Shown here one piece after another: positions 6,123-13,882 of a stretch of DNA of 17,391 nucleotides (position 1 is its first letter; the number at the start of each line of letters is the position of its first letter). Position numbers and translations under genes: made by a program. The DNA is from JANQGH01 sp039177555 (GTDB lineage: Bacteria; Pseudomonadota; Alphaproteobacteria; DSM-16000; Inquilinaceae), in the NCBI GenBank assembly GCA_039177555.1, contig JBCDFV010000067.1:1-17391 (forward strand), in the 5' to 3' direction. The notes below the pieces were generated by a model. It worked only from the letters and a program-made list of their open reading frames with translations, was not told where the DNA came from and searched no databases.

Positions 6123-7544
6123 ATGAGTTTTTCCGATCTCGGGTTGAGCGAGGCCGTCCTTCGGGCCGTTGGCGATGTCGGCTATACCGAGCCGACGCCG
6201 ATCCAGGAACAGGCCATCCCGATCGTGTTGCAAGGCCGCGATGTCCTGGGCATTGCCCAGACAGGCACCGGCAAAACGGCAAGCTTCACCTTGCCGATGA
6301 TCGACATCCTGGCGTCCGGCCGGGCCAAGGCGCGCATGCCGCGCTCGCTGATCCTGGAACCGACGCGGGAACTTGCCGCCCAGGTCGCCGAAAACTTCGA
6401 GCTTTACGGCAAGTACCAGAACCTGTCCTACGCCCTCCTGATCGGCGGCGAACGGTTCGACGAGCAGATCAAGAAGCTCGATCGCGGCGTCGATGTGCTG
6501 ATCGCGACGCCCGGCCGCATGCTGGATCTGTTCGAGCGCGGCAAGGTCTTGCTGGCCGATGTCCGGGTGTTGGTCATCGACGAAGCCGACCGTATGCTCG
6601 ACATGGGTTTCATTCCGGATATCGAGCGCATCGTCGGCCTGCTGCCGCGCATTCGCCAGACCCTGTTCTTCTCCGCGACCATGCCGGCGGAAATCAAGCG
6701 GCTGGTCGACGCGTTCCTGATCAATCCCAAGGAGATTTCGGTCGCGCCGCCCTCGACCACCGCCGATCGGGTCGATCTGTTCGTCGTCAAGGTCGCCGCC
6801 GCCGACAAGCGCGAGGCGCTGCGCCAACTGATCCGGGCGGAAGACGTGAAAAGCGCGCTGATCTTCTGCAATCGCAAGCGCGACGTGTCGATCGTGTACC
6901 GGTCGCTGATCTCGCACGGCTTCAATGCCGGCCAGCTTCATGGCGACATGGCCCAGCCGGCCCGTACCGAAATGCTGGAGCGGTTCAAGAACGGTGACGT
7001 TCAACTGCTGGTCTGCAGCGATGTGGCGGCGCGGGGCATCGATATCAGCGACCTCAGCCACGTCTTCAACTTTGACGTGCCGCATAATCCAGACGACTAT
7101 GTCCACCGTATTGGTCGTACGGGGCGCGCGGGCCGATCGGGCCGAGCCTTCACTTTGGCAACACGGACGGAGGCCAAATCCTTGGCGGCGATCGTTAAGA
7201 TGATCAAGAAAGACCTGGTCGAGTTCGAGCTTGAGGGGCTGACCGGCGACGCGGCCCAGACCGCACCCGCGCCCCGGCGGCGTGGTCGGAAAGCGGCCGC
7301 CAACGAGGATCGCGCACCGGCCCCGCTGGCCGAGGTCACGTCGGACGGCACCCTGACCGGCGACGACCCGACGCCGCGCGAACGGCCGCGCCGTGAGCGT
7401 TCGCCCGCCCGCCGTGGAACCGGGTCTCGTCGCCGCGACAAGGCAGCCGCGATCGAAGACGATGTGCCGTTCGGCCAAGGCGGCGACGTGCCCGCCTTTC
7501 TGCTGCGGCCTGTCCCGAAGGAAAAGCAGGCCCCCGCCGCCTAA
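6123..7544 (+). CDS. rhlE: DEAD-box ATP-dependent RNA helicase, RhlE-like
   Basis: 473 residues from this start. It is an ATP-dependent RNA unwinding protein, probably acting in ribosome assembly or mRNA decay. All motifs are present: Q motif PTPIQ (25-29), I AQTGTGKT (45-52), Ia PTRELAAQ (80-87), Ib TPGR (129-132), II DEAD (153-156), III SAT (184-186), V ARGIDI (303-308) and VI HRIGRTGR (328-335). Beyond about residue 375 comes a low-complexity Arg/Ala/Pro tail, probably disordered and RNA-binding, as is usual in this subfamily. ATG 6123 is chosen because MSFSDLGL is the family N-terminus. An in-frame GTG at 6090 would add 11 residues (AGGG 3 bases upstream, too close). RhlE is the best subfamily call; other DEAD-box names are possible. 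Confidence 0.9.
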   Translation: MSFSDLGLSEAVLRAVGDVGYTEPTPIQEQAIPIVLQGRDVLGIAQTGTGKTASFTLPMIDILASGRAKARMPRSLILEPTRELAAQVAENFELYGKYQNLSYALLIGGERFDEQIKKLDRGVDVLIATPGRMLDLFERGKVLLADVRVLVIDEADRMLDMGFIPDIERIVGLLPRIRQTLFFSATMPAEIKRLVDAFLINPKEISVAPPSTTADRVDLFVVKVAAADKREALRQLIRAEDVKSALIFCNRKRDVSIVYRSLISHGFNAGQLHGDMAQPARTEMLERFKNGDVQLLVCSDVAARGIDISDLSHVFNFDVPHNPDDYVHRIGRTGRAGRSGRAFTLATRTEAKSLAAIVKMIKKDLVEFELEGLTGDAAQTAPAPRRRGRKAAANEDRAPAPLAEVTSDGTLTGDDPTPRERPRRERSPARRGTGSRRRDKAAAIEDDVPFGQGGDVPAFLLRPVPKEKQAPAA

Positions 7545-7556
7545 ACCCTTCAGCGC

Positions 7557-7572
7557 GCCCCGCGCCGGGGGC
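7557..7572 (+). terminator. Possible terminator hairpin after the helicase
   Basis: GCCCC (7557-7561) pairs with GGGGC (7568-7572) over a 6-base loop, 13 bases after the helicase stop. It is followed only by CTTAG rather than a T run, so termination efficiency is uncertain. Confidence 0.35.
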
Positions 7573-7636
7573 CTTAGTCATCGGTTCACCGCCAAGCAGT
7601 CGGCCGCGCGCGCCGAACATGCTTTAATGCGCGGCG

Positions 7637-9265
7637 ATGAGCAGCTTTGACTATCCGACCTATCCCTATCGGCCGGGCCCCGAACAGCTGGGCGAAACAA
7701 CGCCCACGAGCCCGGTCATCGTCATCGGTGCCGGGCCGGTCGGGCTGACCCTCGCCATCGATCTCGGCCAGCGCGGCATTCCCGTTGTCCTGCTCGACGA
7801 TGACGACACGGTCAGTCACGGCAGCCGGGCGATATGCTGGTCGAAGCGAACGCTGGAGATTTTCGACCGGCTGGGTCTGGCCGGGCCGCTGGTCGCGCGC
7901 GGCATCAACTGGCGGGTGGGCCGCGTCTTCCGAAACGATCGGGAGGTCTATCGCTTCGATCTGCTGCCCGAGGCCGGCCACAAACTGCCCGCCTTCATCA
8001 ACCTGCAGCAATATCACGTCGAACAGGCGCTGATCGAGGCCGTACCGGAGACCGTGGATCTGCGCTTTCGCCATAAGGTCGTGGCGGTTTCCCAGGATGC
8101 GGACCGGGTGACGCTGACCGTCGAGACGCCGGACGGTCGATACACCACCAAGGCGCGCTATGTGGTGGCTGCGGATGGCGCGCACAGCACCGCGCGCGCG
8201 GCGCTGGGACTGTCGTTCGAGGGCCGTGTCTTCGACGAGCGCTTTCTGATCGCCGATGTGAAGATGAAGGCCGACTTTCCGACCGAGCGCTGGTTTTGGT
8301 TCGACCCGCCCTTCCATCGCGGCGGCTCGACCTTGTTGCACCGCCAGGCTGACGATATCTGGCGCATCGATTTCCAGCTTGGGCCCGAAGCCGACCCTGC
8401 GGTAGAGCGCCAGCCGGACCGCGTATTGCCACGGCTGAAGGCGATGCTGGGGCCCGAAGTCGCCTTCGACCTTGAATGGGTCAGCATCTACACCTTCCGC
8501 TGTCGCCGGATGCAGCGCTTCCGCCATGGACGCATCTTCTTTGCCGGCGACAGCGCCCATCAGGTGTCGCCGTTCGGCGCGCGGGGCGGCAATGGCGGCA
8601 TCCAGGACGTCGATAATCTGGCTTGGAAACTGGCCGCCGTGCTGAGCGACCAAGCATCGGACCGGCTGCTGGACAGCTATGATGACGAGCGCGTGCCGGC
8701 AACCGACGATAACATCCTCAACTCCACACGCAGCACCGACTTCATAACCCCGAAGACCGCGGCCAGCCGCGCCTTCCGCGATGCCGTGCTCAGCCTGGCC
8801 GAGGAGGCGCCGTTTGCCCGCGCCCTGGTGAATTCGGGGCGTCTGTCCACGCCGCACGCATATGACGGCAGCCCGCTGTCAACACCGGATGGCGACCCGT
8901 TCACCGGCGGACCGCCACCAGGGGCGCCCTGCCCCGACGCACCGATCGCTGGGACCGACGGTCAAAGCGCTTGGCTGCTGAACCAGCTTGGCGGCGATTT
9001 CGCGGTGTTGACCTTCATGTCAGAGCCGATTGATACGGACCTGCGACAGGTCAGGATCGGCGGTACCGGCGGTTGGGCCGACCCCGAGGGGCTGGTCGCC
9101 AGACGCTACGATCTCCGGCCCGGCACCTGCTACCTGATCCGACCCGACCAGCACGTCGCCGCGCGCTGGCGCCAGGCGGATGGCGCTAAGATCCGCAAGG
9201 CACTTCAGCGGGCACGCGCGGCCGGCGGCCCAACGGTCATAACGGCGCCGATGGAGGCACGGTAA
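7637..9265 (+). CDS. FAD-dependent monooxygenase, class A (PheA/MhpA/TetX type)
   Basis: 542 residues. Probably an NAD(P)H- and FAD-dependent aromatic hydroxylase in the cytosol. The Rossmann fingerprint is VIVIGAGPVGLTLA (27-40), the DG motif is AADGAHSTAR (178-187) and the GD motif is FFAGDSAHQVSPFGARGGNG (301-320). The region after about residue 420 is the thioredoxin-like C-terminal domain found in phenol hydroxylase-type members, ending in VARRYDLRPGTCYLIRPDQHVAARW. The family is well recognised but the substrate is not; relatives act on hydroxybenzoates, hydroxyphenylpropionate and phenols. The gene ends TAATG, coupling it to the DUF2783 gene. The ATG has no obvious Shine-Dalgarno. No ring-cleavage gene lies nearby. 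Confidence 0.9.
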   Translation: MSSFDYPTYPYRPGPEQLGETTPTSPVIVIGAGPVGLTLAIDLGQRGIPVVLLDDDDTVSHGSRAICWSKRTLEIFDRLGLAGPLVARGINWRVGRVFRNDREVYRFDLLPEAGHKLPAFINLQQYHVEQALIEAVPETVDLRFRHKVVAVSQDADRVTLTVETPDGRYTTKARYVVAADGAHSTARAALGLSFEGRVFDERFLIADVKMKADFPTERWFWFDPPFHRGGSTLLHRQADDIWRIDFQLGPEADPAVERQPDRVLPRLKAMLGPEVAFDLEWVSIYTFRCRRMQRFRHGRIFFAGDSAHQVSPFGARGGNGGIQDVDNLAWKLAAVLSDQASDRLLDSYDDERVPATDDNILNSTRSTDFITPKTAASRAFRDAVLSLAEEAPFARALVNSGRLSTPHAYDGSPLSTPDGDPFTGGPPPGAPCPDAPIAGTDGQSAWLLNQLGGDFAVLTFMSEPIDTDLRQVRIGGTGGWADPEGLVARRYDLRPGTCYLIRPDQHVAARWRQADGAKIRKALQRARAAGGPTVITAPMEAR

Positions 9266-9468
9266 TGGTCACCCTCACTCTCGCAGCCAACATTCCGGAC
9301 CCCGACGGGTTCTACGAACGGCTGATCGACGCCCATCGCGGTCTCAGCGATGCCGACAGCGCGTTGCTGAATGCAAGGCTGATCCTGTTGCTGGCAAACC
9401 AGATTGGCGACCGCGCAATCGTCGACGCCGCGCTTGAGAAGGCAGCCTCGCTTTCGACCGACCCCTGA
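9265..9468 (+). CDS. DUF2783-family small protein
   Basis: 67 residues. The sequence IPDPDGFYERLIDAHRGL-SDADSALLNARLILLLANQIGD is recognised as DUF2783, a short all-helical family of unknown function. Its ATG shares an A with the stop of the preceding monooxygenase gene (TAATG), so translation is coupled. DUF2783 genes are commonly found beside FAD monooxygenases of this type, from memory of genome neighbourhoods. A partner or accessory role for the monooxygenase is therefore likely but unproven. There is no signal peptide or membrane segment. Confidence 0.8.
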   Translation: MVTLTLAANIPDPDGFYERLIDAHRGLSDADSALLNARLILLLANQIGDRAIVDAALEKAASLSTDP

Positions 9469-9651
9469 CCGCCGCCGGCCGCCCCGATCGGCGTTCAACG
9501 GCCAAAATGGCACAGTCCGGAAGAAGAATGCCGCATGGGCTGCAAAGACGCCGCGCCAGGACGATGCACGGTTGACTCTCACAAGGGTTCCCGGACATGG
9601 TCATGCAGCCGTTCCGGCGCGGATTCCGACTCTCGTGGGCAGGTTGTCGCG

Positions 9652-11901
9652 GTGGCAAATCGCTTGAAGTCTGTATTGGTCTGTTGCCTCGCCGGCATTG
9701 CTACATCCACCCCCGCTACAGCGCAGTTTTTCGGCGATACGCCGACACCGCAAGTCACCGCGGACGACCCCGCCGTGATTACGGCGGAGGAGTTGATCTT
9801 CGACGAAAGCCGCAGCCTGGTCATCGCGCGGGGCAATGTGGAGATTTCGCAAGGCGGCCGGCTGCTGCGCGCGGACGAAGTCACCTACAACCAGCGGACG
9901 GACATCGTCACGGCGATGGGCAACATCGTGGTGCGCGAGCCGACGGGCGAGCTGATCTTCGCAGACTATGCCGAACTGACCGGAGACCTTGCCGACGGGT
10001 TCGTCGAGAACATCTCGGTCCGGTTCTCAGAAAATGCGCGCATGATCGCGAATACCGGTTTTCGGCGTGGCGGCGTGGAAACGGAGGCGGAACGCGCGGT
10101 CTATTCACCGTGCCGCCTGTGCGAGGAAAACCCCGAGCGGGCGCCGCTTTGGCAGTTGCGCGCCCGAGAGGTGACCCACAACGCCGAAGACCAGAACGTC
10201 TACTATCGGGATGCCTATCTCGACATTTTCGGCGTGCCGGTCTTCTACACGCCCTACCTGTACCACCCCGATCCAACGGTGGACCGGCGCAGTGGCTTTC
10301 TGGTGCCGCGATTTGGCTCGACGCCGGCGCTGGGGCAGTTCGGCATCCTGCGCTACTACTGGGACATAGCCCCGAACCAGGACCTCACGGCCAGCCTGGG
10401 CATCACGACGGAACAGAACGCCTTCTTGCGCGGTGAATATCGTTACCGGTTCCAGGATGCCGAGATCATCGTCGATGCCAGCGCCAATTACAGCAATCGG
10501 CGCGAGGATCAGGGCGACGAGGGCCTGGTCGACATCGGCGAAGGCTTCCGCGGCCACATCTTCGCCGACGGCTTGTGGGCCATCGACGAGAATTGGCGTG
10601 CCGGCTTCTCAATCCAGGAGGTAACAGACAACACCTATCTTGACGAGTTCGAGATTTCGGATGCCGATGTCCTGACCAGTCGGGTGTTCGCCGAAGGCTT
10701 CTACGGCCTCAGCTACGCGTTGGTTGAGGCGTTCGAGTTCACGGACCTGCGCACCGACACGGCAGAGCAACCCCTCGTCGCACCCTGGGGGCAGTTCAAC
10801 TATGTCGGCGAACCGGGCGCCGCACCCTGGGGCGGCCAATGGCTGTTCAATACCAGCGTTCTGGCCCTGACCCGCGACGATGTGCCGGCGGACCTTGATC
10901 CCGACAGTCTGGACGGCGTCGACACCTATCGGTTCATCGTCGACGGTGAATGGCGCCGCGAACAGATTCTCAACAATGGCCTGGTGACGGAGCTTGAGGC
11001 CGGCGCGGCCGGCGAGCTCTACTGGTCCGACAGTCTGCCCGATCCGAACAATCCGGTAGATCGCGAGTTCGACTCCTTCGCCGCCCGGCTGATCCCAACG
11101 GTCGCGGCCACGGCGAGCTATCCGATGGTGCGCCAAGCCGGCAGGGCCCAGCAGCTGATCGAGCCCATCGCCCAGGTCCGGGCAACCGGCCTGATCGATA
11201 ATGATGGCATCGTGCCGAACAATGACAGCCCGGCGCCGGAGTTCGACGAGACCAACCTGTTCAGCGAAAGCCGCTACGCTGGGTATGATGAGGTGGATGA
11301 CGGCGTGCGGCTGACCTATGGCGTACGGCTGGGCCATTACGATCCGGAAGGCCCGTCGGGAACGCTATTTCTCGGCCAGAGCTATCGCACAGCGTTCCAA
11401 GAGGAATTTCCGCCGGGCAGCGGTTTGGAAAGCGACTTTTCGGATGTCGTCGGCCAGCTTTCGCTGCAGCCGTTCGACGGCATCGACTTTGATTGGCGTT
11501 TTCGCCTCGACGCGACAAATCTCTCAGCCAATCGCAACGAGATCAACCTGACCGCGTCGAACGACTGGATCAGCGGCTCGCTGCAATACGCGTTCGTGGA
11601 CGCGCAGGCCGGCACGCGCACGGGCGACGATGTTGAGGAGTTCTTTGCCGCAACCGCCGTGGACATCACCCAGTATTGGACCGCCAGCGCGGCGCTGCGC
11701 TACGACCTGCAGGACAGTGAAACGCGTGAGATCAGACTGGGGCTGCGGTACCTTGACGAGTGCTTCTCCTTCGGTGTCGACTGGCGCCGACAGCTCACCG
11801 ACGACACCGATCCGGAGTCGGGTGACAGCATCTTCTTGACCATCGAATTCCGCCACTTCGCGGAAGAAGCCGTCGGTTTCAGCGGCGGGTCGGTCTTCTG
11901 A
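9652..11901 (+). CDS. lptD: LPS-assembly outer membrane protein LptD
   Basis: 749 residues, typical for alphaproteobacterial LptD. It is the outer membrane beta-barrel that inserts lipopolysaccharide with LptE. GTG 9652 is chosen because it gives a signal peptide (basic start, hydrophobic core SVLVCCLAGIA, cleavage near ATAQ at 22-25). The frame upstream to 9535 encodes no signal-like sequence. The N-terminal OstA/LptA-like jellyroll is seen as DEVTYNQRTDIVTAMGNIVV-like repeats (about 45-110). The barrel part starts with FGVPVFYTPYLYHPDPTVDRRSGFLVP and continues with alternating aromatic strands to a C-terminal aromatic (VF). Cysteines in the mature protein are C154 and C157 (CRLC) and C704 (DECF). 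It is not beside surA, pdxA or lptFG here. Confidence 0.93.
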   Translation: MANRLKSVLVCCLAGIATSTPATAQFFGDTPTPQVTADDPAVITAEELIFDESRSLVIARGNVEISQGGRLLRADEVTYNQRTDIVTAMGNIVVREPTGELIFADYAELTGDLADGFVENISVRFSENARMIANTGFRRGGVETEAERAVYSPCRLCEENPERAPLWQLRAREVTHNAEDQNVYYRDAYLDIFGVPVFYTPYLYHPDPTVDRRSGFLVPRFGSTPALGQFGILRYYWDIAPNQDLTASLGITTEQNAFLRGEYRYRFQDAEIIVDASANYSNRREDQGDEGLVDIGEGFRGHIFADGLWAIDENWRAGFSIQEVTDNTYLDEFEISDADVLTSRVFAEGFYGLSYALVEAFEFTDLRTDTAEQPLVAPWGQFNYVGEPGAAPWGGQWLFNTSVLALTRDDVPADLDPDSLDGVDTYRFIVDGEWRREQILNNGLVTELEAGAAGELYWSDSLPDPNNPVDREFDSFAARLIPTVAATASYPMVRQAGRAQQLIEPIAQVRATGLIDNDGIVPNNDSPAPEFDETNLFSESRYAGYDEVDDGVRLTYGVRLGHYDPEGPSGTLFLGQSYRTAFQEEFPPGSGLESDFSDVVGQLSLQPFDGIDFDWRFRLDATNLSANRNEINLTASNDWISGSLQYAFVDAQAGTRTGDDVEEFFAATAVDITQYWTASAALRYDLQDSETREIRLGLRYLDECFSFGVDWRRQLTDDTDPESGDSIFLTIEFRHFAEEAVGFSGGSVF

Positions 11902-11904
11902 TCG

Positions 11905-11918
11905 GCGGTCGCGACCGC
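11905..11918. terminator. 14-bp perfect palindrome just after lptD
   Basis: GCGGTC-GC-GACCGC lies 3 bases after the lptD stop. It could form a short hairpin in RNA, but there is no T tract. The gap to the next gene is only 57 bases, so it could be a weak terminator, a processing site or an operator for the transporter. Confidence 0.3.
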
Positions 11919-11958
11919 GGCGCCTGACCGGCGAAGCGCTTCCTGATAAGCTGAAACC

Positions 11959-13806
11959 ATGACGTGGGTTCTGGATCCCGCCATTCACATGTGGGTGGCG
12001 ATCATCATCCTCGCGGCAACCATGGTCTCCTACGCCTGGGAACGGGCGACGCTGGAGATGACCTCCCTGGCCCTGATCGTCTTTTTGCTGGTCTGGTTCC
12101 ACCTTTTCCCTGTGCCCGACGCTGACGGCCACAACCGGCTGAACGCCATGCGGCTGCTCAGCGGCTTTGCCAATCCGACCCTCTATGCCGTCCTGGCATT
12201 GCTGGTCATGGGCCAGGCGATGGTGCAGACCGGCGCCTTGAACAGCATGACGCGGCTGTTCGTCAGCATCGCTCGGCGCCGACGATACCTGAGCGTGATC
12301 GTCGTGGTCGTCGCCGTCCTGGCAGTCAGCGCCTTTTTGAACAACACGCCCGTCGTAATCATGTTCATCCCGATCATGCAGGTGCTGGCCCAACGCCTGC
12401 GATGGTCGCCCAGCCGGCTGATGATGCCGCTCAGCTTCGCCGCCATTCTGGGCGGCGCCACGACGCTCATCGGCTCGTCGACCAACCTGCTGGTCTCAGG
12501 TGTTCTGGTTGCCGAGGGCCTGCCGGCAATCGGCATATTCGACATCACCCCGATCGGCGTGATCATGGCGGCCGTTGGGGCGCTCTATGTCGTCTTCGTC
12601 CTGCCCAAGCTTTTGCCGGACCGCGGTGGCCTGGCGGATACGCTACGCACCGAGGGCAAACAGTTCATCGCCGAGATCGACGTTACGGCGAACAGCCCGC
12701 TGATCGGCGAACGGGCGGTCGCCGGCCAGTACCGCGCGCTGCGCGACGTGACGGTCAGGCTGATCCAACGCGGCCCGCGCGCCATATTGCCGCCGTTCGA
12801 AGGCGCCGTGCTGCAGGCCGGCGACATGCTGATCGTCGCCGCGACGCGGACCGCCTTGACCGACGCGTTGACCCGCAATGCGGGCTTCCTGCTGGCCGGC
12901 GGCGAACCGATGGCGCCTGACGCGGAGAGCCGCGGGCGGGAAGAAAGCGACCACGTCCTGGCCGAAACCATGATCGCCCCCGCCAGCCGGATGATCGATC
13001 AGACCATCGGCATGGTCGGCTTTCGCCGCCGATTCGGCTGCATCGTGCTGGGCATCCAGAGGCGCGGCCGCATGACGCGCCAACGGATGGGCGAGATCCG
13101 CCTGCAGGCCGGCGACGTCCTGCTGATCACCGGACACCGCGCCGACGTGAACGCGCTACGCGCCAACCCAGACCTGGTCTTGATGTCGTGGGCGATCAAG
13201 GAGCTGCCGCGGCCTAGGCGGGCGCCCGTGGCCGCCGCCGTGTTCGCCGCCACCGTCGCCGTTGTGGCCAGCGGCATACTGCCGCTTTCGGTCGCCGCGC
13301 TGGCCGGCGCGGTCGTCATGATCGCCAGTGGCTGTCTGAACATCCGGCAGGCGACCCGGGCGCTGGACCGCACCATCTTTCTCCTAGTCGGCGCGACCCT
13401 GGCGTTGAGTGCGGTGATGGAGACGACGGGGGCCGCCGCCTATCTGGCATCCCTGGTCACGGTCGGCATCGCCGGAAACGACCCGGTCGTGGCCATGATT
13501 GCCCTGTTCGCGATCGTGGCGGTCGCCACCAACATGCTGTCGAACAACGCCTGTGCCGTGCTGTTCACACCGATCGCGATCAATCTGGCGTATCAGTTGG
13601 GTGTCGACCCGATGGTCATGGCCATCACGGTCCTGTTTGCGGCGAACTGTTCGTTCATCACCCCGATCGGCTATCAGACCAACCTGCTGGTCATGGGCCC
13701 CGGCCACTATCGTTTCAGCGACTTCGCCCGCGTTGGCAGCCCGTTGGCCTTGCTGATGTGGCTGGTGTTCAGCCTGGTCGCCCCCTTTTACTTCGGGCTG
13801 CTTTAG
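11959..13806 (+). CDS. SLC13/DASS-type anion permease with two RCK_C domains
   Basis: 615 residues. An inner membrane transporter, probably sodium-coupled, for dicarboxylates, sulfate or a related anion. Hydrophobic helices occupy about residues 10-220 and 422-615. The two hairpin motifs of the family are visible: NNTPVV (128-133) with IGSSTNLLVSG (171-181), and SNNACAVLFTP with ITPIGYQTNLLVMGPG in the C-terminal half. Between the halves are two cytosolic TrkA-C/RCK_C domains (about 232-305 and 331-412), each with an ALR-V---RxG...LQAGD-LLI pattern. This form is common in bacterial members annotated as SLC13 or citrate transporter. The ATG lacks a clear Shine-Dalgarno. Substrate cannot be assigned. 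Confidence 0.87.
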   Translation: MTWVLDPAIHMWVAIIILAATMVSYAWERATLEMTSLALIVFLLVWFHLFPVPDADGHNRLNAMRLLSGFANPTLYAVLALLVMGQAMVQTGALNSMTRLFVSIARRRRYLSVIVVVVAVLAVSAFLNNTPVVIMFIPIMQVLAQRLRWSPSRLMMPLSFAAILGGATTLIGSSTNLLVSGVLVAEGLPAIGIFDITPIGVIMAAVGALYVVFVLPKLLPDRGGLADTLRTEGKQFIAEIDVTANSPLIGERAVAGQYRALRDVTVRLIQRGPRAILPPFEGAVLQAGDMLIVAATRTALTDALTRNAGFLLAGGEPMAPDAESRGREESDHVLAETMIAPASRMIDQTIGMVGFRRRFGCIVLGIQRRGRMTRQRMGEIRLQAGDVLLITGHRADVNALRANPDLVLMSWAIKELPRPRRAPVAAAVFAATVAVVASGILPLSVAALAGAVVMIASGCLNIRQATRALDRTIFLLVGATLALSAVMETTGAAAYLASLVTVGIAGNDPVVAMIALFAIVAVATNMLSNNACAVLFTPIAINLAYQLGVDPMVMAITVLFAANCSFITPIGYQTNLLVMGPGHYRFSDFARVGSPLALLMWLVFSLVAPFYFGLL

Positions 13807-13807
13807 G

Positions 13808-13847
13808 CGGGCGCGCCAAGGGCAGATCGTCCCACGCGGCGCGCCCG
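13808..13847. terminator. Shared hairpin between the convergent transporter and mmsA
   Basis: CGGGCGCGCC (13808-13817) is inverted as GGCGCGCCCG (13838-13847) with a 20-base loop. It starts 2 bases after the transporter stop. A second smaller dyad, AGGCCA/TGGCCT (13854-13859 and 13868-13873), lies on the mmsA side. Both could act as bidirectional terminators, but neither has a T run. Confidence 0.45.
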
Positions 13848-13882
13848 AAGACCAGGCCAGTCGGAAATGGCCTTGCCCCGGT

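Noticed and set aside
6087..7478. Minus-strand open frame (463 codons) opposite the helicase gene
   Set aside because: Shadow of a clear DEAD-box gene; no motif or ribosome binding site.
7586..8857. Minus-strand open frame (423 codons) opposite the FAD monooxygenase
   Set aside because: Shadow frame caused by GC-rich codon use; composition is Arg/Gly/His-rich with no recognisable family.
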